From positions 1-14,459 of the forward strand of contig CBHWEI010000081.1 of the NCBI GenBank assembly GCA_966112835.1: a stretch of DNA of 14,459 nucleotides, read 5' to 3'. The notes below the pieces were generated by a model. It had not been told where the DNA came from. It made no database searches and was given only the letters and a program-made list of their open reading frames with translations. Both the position numbers and the translations under genes were made by a program. The DNA is from UBA668 sp966112835 (lineage in GTDB: Bacteria; Actinomycetota; Acidimicrobiia; Acidimicrobiales; Ilumatobacteraceae). Positions 7,401 through 14,459 of the stretch are shown here, one piece after another. The stretch's first letter is position 1, and every line of letters starts with the position of its first letter.

Positions 7401-8764
7401 CCCAGGTCCTCCAGCACGGCGGGCAGGTGCTCGGCGATGTCGCCGGCGACGAAGCCGTGCGCGGTGGCGGCCCGCGCGGCGCGACCGTGCAGCCACGCAC
7501 CTGCGGCCGCGGCGTGGAACGGCTGCACACCCTGGGCGAGCAAGGCACCGATGATGCCGGCCAGCACGTCGCCGGTGCCGGCTGTCGCCAGGCGCTCGTC
7601 GCCGGTCGTGACGACCAGCACCCGGCCGTCGGGCTCGGCCACCACGGTGGCGGGGCCCTTCAGCAGCACGATGCAACCGGTGTCGGCGGCCAGGCGACGC
7701 GCCGACAGGAAGCGGTCGGCCATCGGCGGCTGCCCGGTGAGCAGCGCGTACTCGCCATCGTGCGGCGTGAGCACCGTGGGCCGCATCCGTCGCCGCAGCA
7801 GCGCACCCGCGCCCTCGGCGTTCCACGCCATGGCGAACAGTGCGTCGCCGTCGACCACGGTCGGCAGCGGCGCTTCCAGCACCACGGCGCGGGTCTCGGC
7901 CGCGGTGGCGTCGTCGCGGCCGATGCCGGGACCGATGACCAGCGAGTGGAATCGGTCGAGGTTGTCGAGAAGGCTGCGCGACCAGGTGATGCCTTGCAGC
8001 GGCTTCTGCACCACCTCGATGGGCGCATCGACCACCAGGCAGCCGACACCCGACAGGTGCACCATGCCCGCACCCGAGCGGGTCGCAGCTCGCGTGGCCA
8101 ACGCCGCAGCACCGGTCATGCCCACGCTGCCGGCCACCACGCGCACCGCGGCGCGCCACTTGTGGGCGTTGGTGGGCCGCACCGGCAGCCACTCGGCCAC
8201 GTCGGCCTTCTGCACCAGGTGCGCGTGGGCGTGGGCCTCGACGCGATCGCCCAGGCCGATGTCGGCCAGCTCCAGGTCGCCGGCCAGCTGCGCGCCGGGC
8301 GGCAGCAGCAACCCCGGCTTCAACGCCTGGAAGGTGATGGTGTGGTCCGCGGCGAGCACCGGCCCGTCGCACGCGCCCGTGAACGCGTTGACACCGCTGG
8401 GGATGTCGACGGCCAGCACACGCGCACCACCGACCGACGGGGGACGCCACGTGCCGTGGAAGCCGGTGCCGTACGCGGCGTCGATGACCAGGTCGCTGGG
8501 CGGCAGGGTGAACGGGCACTCCTCCACCGGGAACACACGCACCCGCACGCCGCGGTCGGACAGTCGGCGCGCGGCCACGCGACCGTCGGCGCCGTTGTTG
8601 CCCTTGCCGACGATGACGTTCACGGTGCGGCCGTAGGTGCCACCCAGCATGCGCACCGCCGTGCGGGCGACCGCCGCGCCGGCACGCTCGATGTAGGTGT
8701 TCACGTCGTCGGCGACCGCCATGTCGACGGCTCGCATCTCCACTGGCGTCACGATGGGCAGCAT
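7397..8764 (-). CDS. nnr: Bifunctional NAD(P)H-hydrate epimerase/dehydratase
   Basis: Repairs hydrated NADH and NADPH: the N-terminal half epimerises the R and S forms and the C-terminal half removes water with ADP or ATP. The 455-residue protein has the epimerase (YjeF_N) domain at about 1-200, with GKGNNGADG (53-61), VIDAAYGTGF (93-102) and DIPSGVN (120-126). The ribokinase-like dehydratase domain follows from about 205, with VVAGSVGMTGAA (209-220), VIGPGIGRD (276-284), LTPHDGEY (332-339) and LATAGTGDVLAG (392-403). Both active-site sets look intact. I chose ATG at 8764 (MLPIVTPVEMRAVD), the usual N-terminus; the upstream part of the open frame overlaps acpS and has no family similarity. 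It lies 11 bp after acpS and overlaps alr by four bases. Confidence 0.95.
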   Translation of the reverse strand: MLPIVTPVEMRAVDMAVADDVNTYIERAGAAVARTAVRMLGGTYGRTVNVIVGKGNNGADGRVAARRLSDRGVRVRVFPVEECPFTLPPSDLVIDAAYGTGFHGTWRPPSVGGARVLAVDIPSGVNAFTGACDGPVLAADHTITFQALKPGLLLPPGAQLAGDLELADIGLGDRVEAHAHAHLVQKADVAEWLPVRPTNAHKWRAAVRVVAGSVGMTGAAALATRAATRSGAGMVHLSGVGCLVVDAPIEVVQKPLQGITWSRSLLDNLDRFHSLVIGPGIGRDDATAAETRAVVLEAPLPTVVDGDALFAMAWNAEGAGALLRRRMRPTVLTPHDGEYALLTGQPPMADRFLSARRLAADTGCIVLLKGPATVVAEPDGRVLVVTTGDERLATAGTGDVLAGIIGALLAQGVQPFHAAAAGAWLHGRAARAATAHGFVAGDIAEHLPAVLEDLG

Positions 8765-8775
8765 CGCCCGCGAGC

Positions 8776-9156
8776 CTACGCCGGGCGTTGTTCGGCGACG
8801 ACGTGTACGATGGCCACCAGATCGGTGTGCGTGATGCTGAGGTGCCAGTGGGTGATGCCGCGATCGACGGCCAGTTCGAGCGCGCGACCGGTGATGGCCA
8901 ACGACGGAGCACCCGACGGCGCCCGCGTCACCCACACCTCGTGGAAGCCGAACGCGCCCAGACCCAGGCCCATCGCCTTCATCACCGCTTCACGCGCCGC
9001 GAACCGGGCCGCGAGCGATCGCACCGGGTCGGCCTTCGGTTCCACGTAGGCGAGCTCCTCGGCCACGAAGAGGCGCTCGCGCATGGTGGGCGTGCGCTGC
9101 AGCGAGGTGCGGAACCGTTCGATGTCGACCGCGTCGACACCCACGCCGATGATCAC
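8776..9156 (-). CDS. acpS: Holo-[acyl-carrier-protein] synthase AcpS
   Basis: Transfers the 4'-phosphopantetheine arm from CoA to a serine of acyl carrier protein, activating fatty-acid synthesis. The 126-residue protein has the family motif GVGVDAVDIERF (4-15) with the Mg-binding Asp, and RFAAREAVMKAMG (51-63) with the second metal-binding Glu. The ending HLSITHTDLVAIVHVVAE is the usual last strands. The start is GTG at 9156 (GTG ATC ATC GGC); there is no in-frame ATG upstream and no clear Shine-Dalgarno sequence. It begins 13 bp after the glmS-type gene and ends 11 bp before nnr. An acpS-nnr-alr order is widespread in actinobacteria. Confidence 0.95.
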   Translation of the reverse strand: MIIGVGVDAVDIERFRTSLQRTPTMRERLFVAEELAYVEPKADPVRSLAARFAAREAVMKAMGLGLGAFGFHEVWVTRAPSGAPSLAITGRALELAVDRGITHWHLSITHTDLVAIVHVVAEQRPA

Positions 9157-9169
9157 GGGGCGACCGCGG

Positions 9170-12100
9170 TCATCGCGTGCGCCAGTGGTCGGCGGTCTCG
9201 CTGATGGGCAGGATGAGCAGGTCGGCCACCGGCAGGTCGGCCAGCAGGTCGTCGCGGAAGCTGCCCTCGGTCTCGGTGACCCAGTCGACGAGGCGGTCGT
9301 AGCGGCGGTCGTAGCCCTGCAGCACGCCGCGCATGACGGCCGCGGGCAGGCGGTCGTGGAAGCGCACGTGCAGCAACGTGATGCCGGTGCAGGTGCCGCC
9401 CTTCACCTCGGGCACGAACACCACGGTGCGGCCGTCGCTGCGGCCCCGGGCCACCAGCACTTCCTTCTCGCTGGCCACCCGGCGCTTGGTGCCGCGCAGC
9501 TGCGAGTTGGTCTCCACACGGCTGGGCACGTCGCGCGACAGGCCGCCGCGGTCGACGATCGCGATGGACGCACCCTCGGCCGGGTCGCCCTCGATGGCGT
9601 AGCGGGTGTAGCCGACCACGGCCTCGATGGCGGGGTCCAGGTCGGCCAGCACCTTCAGTGTGCGGTAGCTCAGGCGGTCGCGGCCGGCGCCGCTGTGCAG
9701 CAGCTCCTGCACCAGCGCCCGGTCGAGCACGCCCTCGTCGTTGCGGCTGATGCCGACGGTGACGGTCTTGGCCTGGTGCTTGATGGCGTCGACCGGGCGG
9801 GTGAGCTCTTCGATGGCCCGCGTGAGGGCGGCCGTCAGGTCGTCGACCACGGCGCCGGGCGTGGCGATCTTGCCGGTGGCCCGCTGGTACGCCTCGAGCG
9901 GCGAGTCGCTGACCACGTCGTGCAGCAGCCCCACCAGGCGCACCGCGGTGGACGCCTCGAGGTGGCCGTCGTAGCCGCCGGCGCGCAACCCGTCGAGGAA
10001 GCGTTCGGCGTGGGTGACCACACCCGACTGCACCGAGCGCAGCACGGCGACGCCGTCGTCGGTGGCGGCGAGCGCGTGCTCGATGACCTCGCGGGCCTCG
10101 CGCAGCGGACGCGCCGACATGTCGATGGCCAGCGCGGCCTCGTAGCCGAACAGGTGGCCCGTCATGGCCGACAGCACGAACGCGAGCGCCGAGTCGACCT
10201 GCGGCACGGTGAGCACCGCGGCGGCACCGGCGAAGCGCTCGTCGGCGTCGGTGGCGATGACGATGGGCGTCGCCTTGTGTGCCTTGTAGATGGCGACTTC
10301 CTTCGACACGTCGTCGGCGGTGCCGCCCACCAGACCCGCCGCACACACCAGGATGAGCGGCTCGCTGGACAGGTCGATGTGCTTCTTGTCCTCGGTGACG
10401 TCGCAGGCGATGCTCTTGTAGCAGAGCTCGCTCAGCTTGATGCGCACTTCCTCGGCGGCCACCACGTTGGGACCATTGCCGACGATGGCCCAGTACCGCT
10501 TGGCCGGCGCGAAGCGGCGGGCGGCCTCGGCGATGGCCGGGCGGTTGGCGATGACCTGGGTCATGGCATCGGGCAGGGCCCGCAGCGACGAGAGCAGCTC
10601 GTGGCGGCGGTGCGCCGACCCGCGCCCGGCGGCTTCGGAGATGGCGCACGCCAGCAGCACGCCGGCCGCCACCTGGGCGTAGAACGCCTTCGTGCTGGCG
10701 ACGCTCATCTCGACGTCGCGCCCGTCGGACGTGTACATCACGCCGTCGGCCTTGTCGGTCAGGTCGCTGCCGCGGCGGTTCACGATGGCCAGCACCGAGG
10801 CGCCACGTCCGCGAGCAAGGTCGACCGTGCGGTTCGTGTCGGTGGTGGTGCCGCTCTGGCTGACCGCCACCACCAGCGTGTCGCGCATGTCCAGGCGCAG
10901 GTGGAAGCCCGACAGCTCGGTGGCGGTGATGGAGTCGACGTCGAGCGTGCCGTCGCACAGGTCGTCGAGCACGGCCGACATGCTGCACCCGGCGACGAAC
11001 GCGGTGCCCTGGCCGATGACCCGCACCTTGGTGATCTCGCCACTGGTCAACCGGGCGGCGATGTCGGTGGGCAGCGACCGCTCGCCCACCTCGGCGCGCA
11101 GGCCCGACGGGGTCTCGGCGATGCGGCCGCGCAGCGTCTTGCGGAAGCTGGTGGGCGCCTCGCTGATCTCCTTCAACAGGAAGTGGGGGGCGTCGCCACG
11201 GTCGATGTCGCGGGTGGTGACCTGCGCGGTGACCACCTCGGTGGGGGCCAGCGGCAGCGCGCTGCCGTCGTAGGCCATGCGGCGAATGCCGTCGAGCGTG
11301 CCCGCCTGGGTGCCGTCGAGCACGAACACCTGGCCGCGGCTGCCGCTGGGCGCCGCGGTCTCGCCGTCGACGCGGATGTAGCCGGTGGTCTCCTCCACCA
11401 CGCCGTACGGCTCGCTGGCGACGATGAACATGTCCTCGCCCAGCCCCACGTACAGGGCCTGGCCACTGCCGCGCAGCGCCAGGAACACGAGGTTCGGGTC
11501 GTCGGCCGCCTGCGCGCCGATGGCCACGCTGCCCTCGAACTCGGCGACCGTGCGGCGGAACGACTCGGCCAGATCGGCACCGTTGTGCGCGTGCAACGCC
11601 ATGACCGCGGGGATGACCTTCGCATCGGTGGTGATGGGGCCGGCGATGCGCAGGTTGTGGTTCACCTTCAGGTCGGCGTGGTTGTCGACGTCGCCGTTCA
11701 GCACCGCCACCGTGTACGGCGGCTGCACACCACCCGACTGTTCGCTCTGCTCGCCGTTCACCGGGTGGCAGTTCGGCTCGCTGATGATGCCCACGCTGGC
11801 CCAACGGGTGTGGCCCAGCACCGACACGCGAGCGGTGGGAGACAGCAGCGCCAGGCGCAGCAGGTCGTCGGCGTGCACCGCGGCGCGCAACGCCTTCACG
11901 TTGTCGCCCAGCTCACCGATCTCGGCGGCGGCCTTGTAGACGAAGCTCATCGACGGCCCGGCGATGCGCACCGAGCCGTTCTGGAACAGCGGGTCGGTGG
12001 TGCGCGCCGCCAGCAGGTGCTGCACGGCAGCGTCGTCGGGGCTCAACCCGTGGCCCCACACGAACACATGCACGCCAGCGCTGTCGCGGCCACGCACCTC

Positions 12101-12562
12101 CATGCGGTCGATCGCCGACAGCGCCTGCTGCACGGCCAGGTAGCCGGCCACCGCGGCGGCGCCGGCGTCGCGCCCGGCGAAGTCGGCCACGGCGTTGGCG
12201 GTGCGGATGCGGTCCTTGCGGACGGCCCACACGGCGTCGCGCAGGGCCAGCAGTTCGGCGCTGGCGGCTTCGATGTCGTCGGGGGTGAGCCCCACGGCCT
12301 GCTCGAGCTCGGTGTCGCGCTGGGCGATCCGGGCGTCGATCTGGTCGAGGCGGGCCGTGATGCCGGCGATGAGCTCGGACCGGCCCACGAGCGACTGCAC
12401 ACCTGGTGCGCCGTGCAGCAGCCGGTCGACCTCGGCCACCGAGGTGGCCGCCTGGGCGAGCACCGGCGAGGCCACGGCTCGATCGAGCAGCGACAGCAGC
12501 TCGTCGGCCGCCGGCACCGGCCGCTGGGACGGACGGGACACGATCGCAACGATGCCGCACAT
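9170..12562 (-). CDS. glmS: Extra-long glucosamine-6-phosphate synthase (GlmS type, SIS domains)
   Basis: Predicted to make glucosamine-6-phosphate from fructose-6-phosphate and glutamine. It has 1130 residues against about 610 for ordinary GlmS. Cys2 (MCGIVAI) is the glutaminase nucleophile. RGRDSAG (157-163), GHTRWAS (250-256), NCHPVNG (264-270) and LNGDVDN (288-294) complete the class II amidotransferase domain. LKEISEAPTSFRKTLRGR (463-480) opens the isomerase part. SIS 1 has SQSGTTTDT (568-576) and SVASTKAFYAQ (620-630); SIS 2 runs from about 690. Glu712, His728 and Lys932 (in HQAKTVTVG) align by eye with the E. coli isomerase residues Glu488, His504 and Lys603. Three parts are extra: about 35-145, a helical, coiled-coil-like insertion; about 50 residues within 163-245; and an extension after about 938 I do not recognise. 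TDTEVI of ordinary GlmS is TDAKVI here. The position directly after glmM supports the role. Confidence 0.88.
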   Translation of the reverse strand: MCGIVAIVSRPSQRPVPAADELLSLLDRAVASPVLAQAATSVAEVDRLLHGAPGVQSLVGRSELIAGITARLDQIDARIAQRDTELEQAVGLTPDDIEAASAELLALRDAVWAVRKDRIRTANAVADFAGRDAGAAAVAGYLAVQQALSAIDRMEVRGRDSAGVHVFVWGHGLSPDDAAVQHLLAARTTDPLFQNGSVRIAGPSMSFVYKAAAEIGELGDNVKALRAAVHADDLLRLALLSPTARVSVLGHTRWASVGIISEPNCHPVNGEQSEQSGGVQPPYTVAVLNGDVDNHADLKVNHNLRIAGPITTDAKVIPAVMALHAHNGADLAESFRRTVAEFEGSVAIGAQAADDPNLVFLALRGSGQALYVGLGEDMFIVASEPYGVVEETTGYIRVDGETAAPSGSRGQVFVLDGTQAGTLDGIRRMAYDGSALPLAPTEVVTAQVTTRDIDRGDAPHFLLKEISEAPTSFRKTLRGRIAETPSGLRAEVGERSLPTDIAARLTSGEITKVRVIGQGTAFVAGCSMSAVLDDLCDGTLDVDSITATELSGFHLRLDMRDTLVVAVSQSGTTTDTNRTVDLARGRGASVLAIVNRRGSDLTDKADGVMYTSDGRDVEMSVASTKAFYAQVAAGVLLACAISEAAGRGSAHRRHELLSSLRALPDAMTQVIANRPAIAEAARRFAPAKRYWAIVGNGPNVVAAEEVRIKLSELCYKSIACDVTEDKKHIDLSSEPLILVCAAGLVGGTADDVSKEVAIYKAHKATPIVIATDADERFAGAAAVLTVPQVDSALAFVLSAMTGHLFGYEAALAIDMSARPLREAREVIEHALAATDDGVAVLRSVQSGVVTHAERFLDGLRAGGYDGHLEASTAVRLVGLLHDVVSDSPLEAYQRATGKIATPGAVVDDLTAALTRAIEELTRPVDAIKHQAKTVTVGISRNDEGVLDRALVQELLHSGAGRDRLSYRTLKVLADLDPAIEAVVGYTRYAIEGDPAEGASIAIVDRGGLSRDVPSRVETNSQLRGTKRRVASEKEVLVARGRSDGRTVVFVPEVKGGTCTGITLLHVRFHDRLPAAVMRGVLQGYDRRYDRLVDWVTETEGSFRDDLLADLPVADLLILPISETADHWRTR

Positions 12563-12599
12563 GACGAACAGGTTACCGACGACCGGTGTCGGGCAGGGT

Positions 12600-13928
12600 T
12601 CAGCCGAAGCGAGCCCGCACCACCTGGGCCAATTGCTCGGCGACGTCGCGGGCCACGGTGTCGGTGGCGGCCTCGACCATCACGCGGATGAGCGGCTCGG
12701 TGCCGCTGGCCCGCACCAGGATGCGCCCGTCGCCGTGCAGCTGCGCCTCGGCCTCGGCGATCTCAGCAGCCAGCTCGTCGGCGGCCTGCGGGTGGCGGTG
12801 CGCCACCTTCACGTTCACCAGCACCTGCGGGTAGCCCACCATCACCTCGGCGGCCAGGTGGGCCAGCGAGTCGTGATGGCCGTGCACGTACTCGGCCAGG
12901 CGCAGGCCGGCCAGCAGGCCGTCGCCGGTGGTGGCCAGGTCGCGGTAGATGATGTGGCCGCTCTGTTCGCCGCCCACGCTGAACCCGCCGGCGTCGAGCG
13001 CCTCGAGCACGTAGCGGTCGCCCACGGCGGTGGTGACCACGTGGATGCCGGCCGCTTCCATGGCCCGGTGGAAGCCGATGTTGCTCATGACGGTGACCAC
13101 CACCGTGTCGTGGTGCAGGTCGCCCATCTCGCGCAGTTGCAGCGCGGCGAGTGCGATGAGGCGGTCGCCGTCGACCACGCGGCCCAGGTGGTCGACCGCG
13201 ATGACGCGGTCGCCGTCGCCGTCGAACGCCAGGCCCAGCGCCGCCCCCTGGGCCACCACGGCCTCGCGCAGCGACTCGGTGTGCGTGGCGCCGCAGTGGT
13301 CGTTGATGTTGCGGCCGTCGGGCGTGGCGTGGATGACCGTGACGTCGGCACCGAGCGCCTGGAACACGGCGGGCGCCACTTCGCTCATGGCTCCGTTGGC
13401 GCAGTCGAGCACCACCCGCAGCCCGCGCAGCGAGCCGTGCGCATCGACCAGGTGCATCACGTACCGGTCGACCGCCGCCCGGGCTACATCCGCCGAACTC
13501 GAGTTCTGCGTGACGGGCTCCTCCGAACTGAAGTGCTGCGTGACGGCGGGGAGCGCGGCCTCGATGGCCCGCTCGACCGAGTCGGCCAGCTTCACCCCAC
13601 CGGGGCCGAAGATCTTCACCCCGTTGTCGCCCCACGGGTTGTGCGAGGCGGTGATCATGGCGGCCGGGCAGCCGAGCTGCGCGGCCATCCACGCCAGCGC
13701 CGGCGTGGGCAGCACGCCGAGTGACACCGGCTGCGCACCCGCGGCGGCCAGACCGGCCAGCACCGCGGCCTCGAGCACCGGCCCCGACTCACGCGTGTCG
13801 CGAGCCACCAGCCACTGGCCGCCACCCAGCACCTGCGCCGCGGCGCGGGCCAGTGCGGTGGCGTACTCGGTGGTCAATTCGGTGAGCGCCACCCCGCGCA
13901 CACCGTCGGTGCCGAACTTCAGGCTCAC
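12600..13928 (-). CDS. glmM: Phosphoglucosamine mutase GlmM, with repeat-derived insert
   Basis: Converts glucosamine-6-phosphate to glucosamine-1-phosphate for UDP-GlcNAc and peptidoglycan. The 442-residue protein has FGTDGVRG at the N-terminus, the phosphoserine loop TASHNP with Ser95, the Mg loop DGDGDR (236-241), the sugar-binding GEQSGH (320-325) and the phosphate-binding RASGTEP (406-412); all are intact. Residues about 129-148 read VTQHFSSEEP then VTQNSSSADV, a 10-residue repeat encoded by two in-frame copies of the dispersed DNA repeat. This is the variable loop between domains 1 and 2, so activity is probably kept. I chose GTG at 13928 (MSLKFGTDGVRG, AAGG 8 nt upstream); GTG at 13934 would add two residues. 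The gene follows the rpsI terminator and precedes the glmS-type gene by 37 bp. Confidence 0.95.
   Translation of the reverse strand: MSLKFGTDGVRGVALTELTTEYATALARAAAQVLGGGQWLVARDTRESGPVLEAAVLAGLAAAGAQPVSLGVLPTPALAWMAAQLGCPAAMITASHNPWGDNGVKIFGPGGVKLADSVERAIEAALPAVTQHFSSEEPVTQNSSSADVARAAVDRYVMHLVDAHGSLRGLRVVLDCANGAMSEVAPAVFQALGADVTVIHATPDGRNINDHCGATHTESLREAVVAQGAALGLAFDGDGDRVIAVDHLGRVVDGDRLIALAALQLREMGDLHHDTVVVTVMSNIGFHRAMEAAGIHVVTTAVGDRYVLEALDAGGFSVGGEQSGHIIYRDLATTGDGLLAGLRLAEYVHGHHDSLAHLAAEVMVGYPQVLVNVKVAHRHPQAADELAAEIAEAEAQLHGDGRILVRASGTEPLIRVMVEAATDTVARDVAEQLAQVVRARFG
13492..13544 (-). repeat. Dispersed palindromic repeat, two in-frame copies inside glmM
   Basis: Two copies at 13522-13544 and 13492-13514 start exactly 30 bp apart. 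On the minus strand the second reads GTCACGCAGAACTCGAGTTC then GGC; the first is more diverged (GTCACGCAGCACTTCAGTTC then GGA). The 30-bp spacing keeps the glmM frame and encodes VTQHFSSEEP and VTQNSSSADV. The core matches the intergenic copies at 2331 and 2362, apart from one centre base and one edge base in the better copy. Confidence 0.9.
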
Positions 13929-13960
13929 GCCCACAACCTTCCCTCACGCCGATCGAACGG

Positions 13961-13995
13961 AAAAGCACGAACGCCCCCGGCCGGGGCCGAGGGCG
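13961..13995 (-). terminator. Rho-independent terminator after rpsI
   Basis: On the minus strand an 11-bp stem (CGCCCTCGGCC with GGCCGGGGGCG, loop CC, in practice a 4-nt loop or slightly larger) is followed by TTCGTGCTTTTCC. In minus-strand RNA every stem position pairs, with one G-U; on the plus strand that position would be a C-A mismatch, which supports the minus direction. It lies 45 bp past the rpsI stop and separates the ribosomal genes from glmM. The rest of the 112-bp gap shows no clear promoter. Confidence 0.75.
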
Positions 13996-14040
13996 GATCG
14001 TGGATCGTCGGGCCACAGCCCGGCGATGAGCGCCTGAGAA

Positions 14041-14436
14041 TCAGCGCTTGGTGTACTGCTTGGCCTTGCGGGCCTTGACGAGGCCGTACTTCTTGCTCTC
14101 CTTGCGACGCGAGTCGCGGGTGAGCAGGCCGGCCTTCTTCAGCGCCGGACGGGCCTCGGGGTCGAGCTCGACGAGCGACCGGGCGATGGCCATGCGCAGG
14201 GCGCCGGCCTGGCCGGTGACCCCGCCACCGTGCAGCGTCGCATCGACGTCGTAGGCCTCTTCGGCCTCGACGACGCGGAGCGCCTCGGTGACGATCATGC
14301 GCTGCAGCGCCGTCGGGAAGTACTGGTCGAACGCCTTGCCGTTGATGGTGTGGACGCCGGTGCCGGGGCGCAGGCGAGCGCGGGCAACAGCTTCCTTGCG
14401 GCGGCCGGTGGTCTGGGTGAGCGGCTTCGTGGCCAT
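14041..14436 (-). CDS. rpsI: 30S ribosomal protein S9
   Basis: A 131-residue ribosomal protein of the small subunit; its C-terminal tail reaches toward the P-site tRNA. TGRRKEAVARARLRPGTG (10-27) is the S9 N-terminal signature, GGGVTGQAGALRMAIARSLV (70-89) is the conserved centre, and the basic ending DSRRKESKKYGLVKARKAKQYTKR is typical. ATG at 14436 is preceded by AGGTAG about 9 nt upstream on the minus strand. Only 23 bases of upstream sequence are present; rplM is expected there by the usual rplM-rpsI order, and a TAG at 14449-14447 could be its stop, but too little is visible to annotate it. Confidence 0.98.
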   Translation of the reverse strand: MATKPLTQTTGRRKEAVARARLRPGTGVHTINGKAFDQYFPTALQRMIVTEALRVVEAEEAYDVDATLHGGGVTGQAGALRMAIARSLVELDPEARPALKKAGLLTRDSRRKESKKYGLVKARKAKQYTKR

Positions 14437-14459
14437 GTTCGTCTACCTAATGCCTTTGG

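Noticed and set aside
12563..12599. Possible glmS ribozyme or other leader regulation before the glmS-type gene
   Set aside because: The gap is only 37 bp, too short for the glmS ribozyme. A 5-bp hairpin (12576-12592, CCGAC/GTCGG) is too weak to call.
9083..12691. A 1202-residue open frame on the plus strand opposite the glmS-type gene
   Set aside because: Composition (His, Gly, Arg, Val repeats) and lack of any motif mark it as the antisense shadow of a long GC-rich gene.
286..13544. Interpreting all repeat copies as LexA (SOS) operators because of GAAC-N4-GTTC
   Set aside because: Conservation extends well past the palindrome to about 30 bp, copies occur in tandem and inside the glmM coding region, and two of five copies break the GAAC/GTTC half-sites.

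Overview
The window reads as chromosomal DNA from a high-GC actinobacterium. The core gene order rpsI-glmM-glmS-acpS-nnr-alr-tsaE-tsaB-rimI-tsaD is the arrangement known, with extra genes interspersed, from mycobacteria and other Actinobacteria. Acidimicrobiia (Ilumatobacter-like) is my best guess for the group, but it is an inference from general character only. Every gene I can support lies on the minus strand; the many long plus-strand frames are GC-driven shadows.

Reading in the direction of transcription (high to low coordinates): rpsI (14436-14041) ends in a strong hairpin terminator. A dense block of ten genes follows. glmM and an unusually long glmS-type protein make glucosamine-phosphate precursors for peptidoglycan. 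acpS activates acyl carrier protein. nnr repairs damaged NAD(P)H. alr makes D-alanine for peptidoglycan. tsaE, tsaB and tsaD belong to the tRNA t6A37 machinery, with the acetyltransferase gene rimI between tsaB and tsaD. A THUMP-containing RNA methyltransferase closes the block. From nnr to the methyltransferase most neighbouring genes overlap by 4-7 bases, implying co-transcription and translational coupling.

Downstream is a two-gene regulatory module: a SigE-family sigma factor, then a single-pass membrane protein with a Thr/Ser-rich linker and a cysteine-rich outer domain, a likely partner or anti-sigma factor. The window ends in the first 86 codons of a tRNA-dihydrouridine synthase.

The most unusual signal is a family of short repeats about 30 bp long. 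The core is GTCACGCAGAACTCAAGTTC followed by GG, and contains the 12-bp palindrome GAACTCAAGTTC. Copies occur between the membrane protein and dus genes (one), in front of the sigma gene (two identical copies plus a fragment, one of them supplying the stop codon of the methyltransferase gene), and inside glmM (two copies, in frame, adding a doubled 10-residue peptide). It looks like a small dispersed palindromic element that can be tolerated inside a protein. The second notable item is the 1130-residue GlmS-type protein, almost twice the usual length, with an insertion inside the glutaminase domain and a long C-terminal extension.
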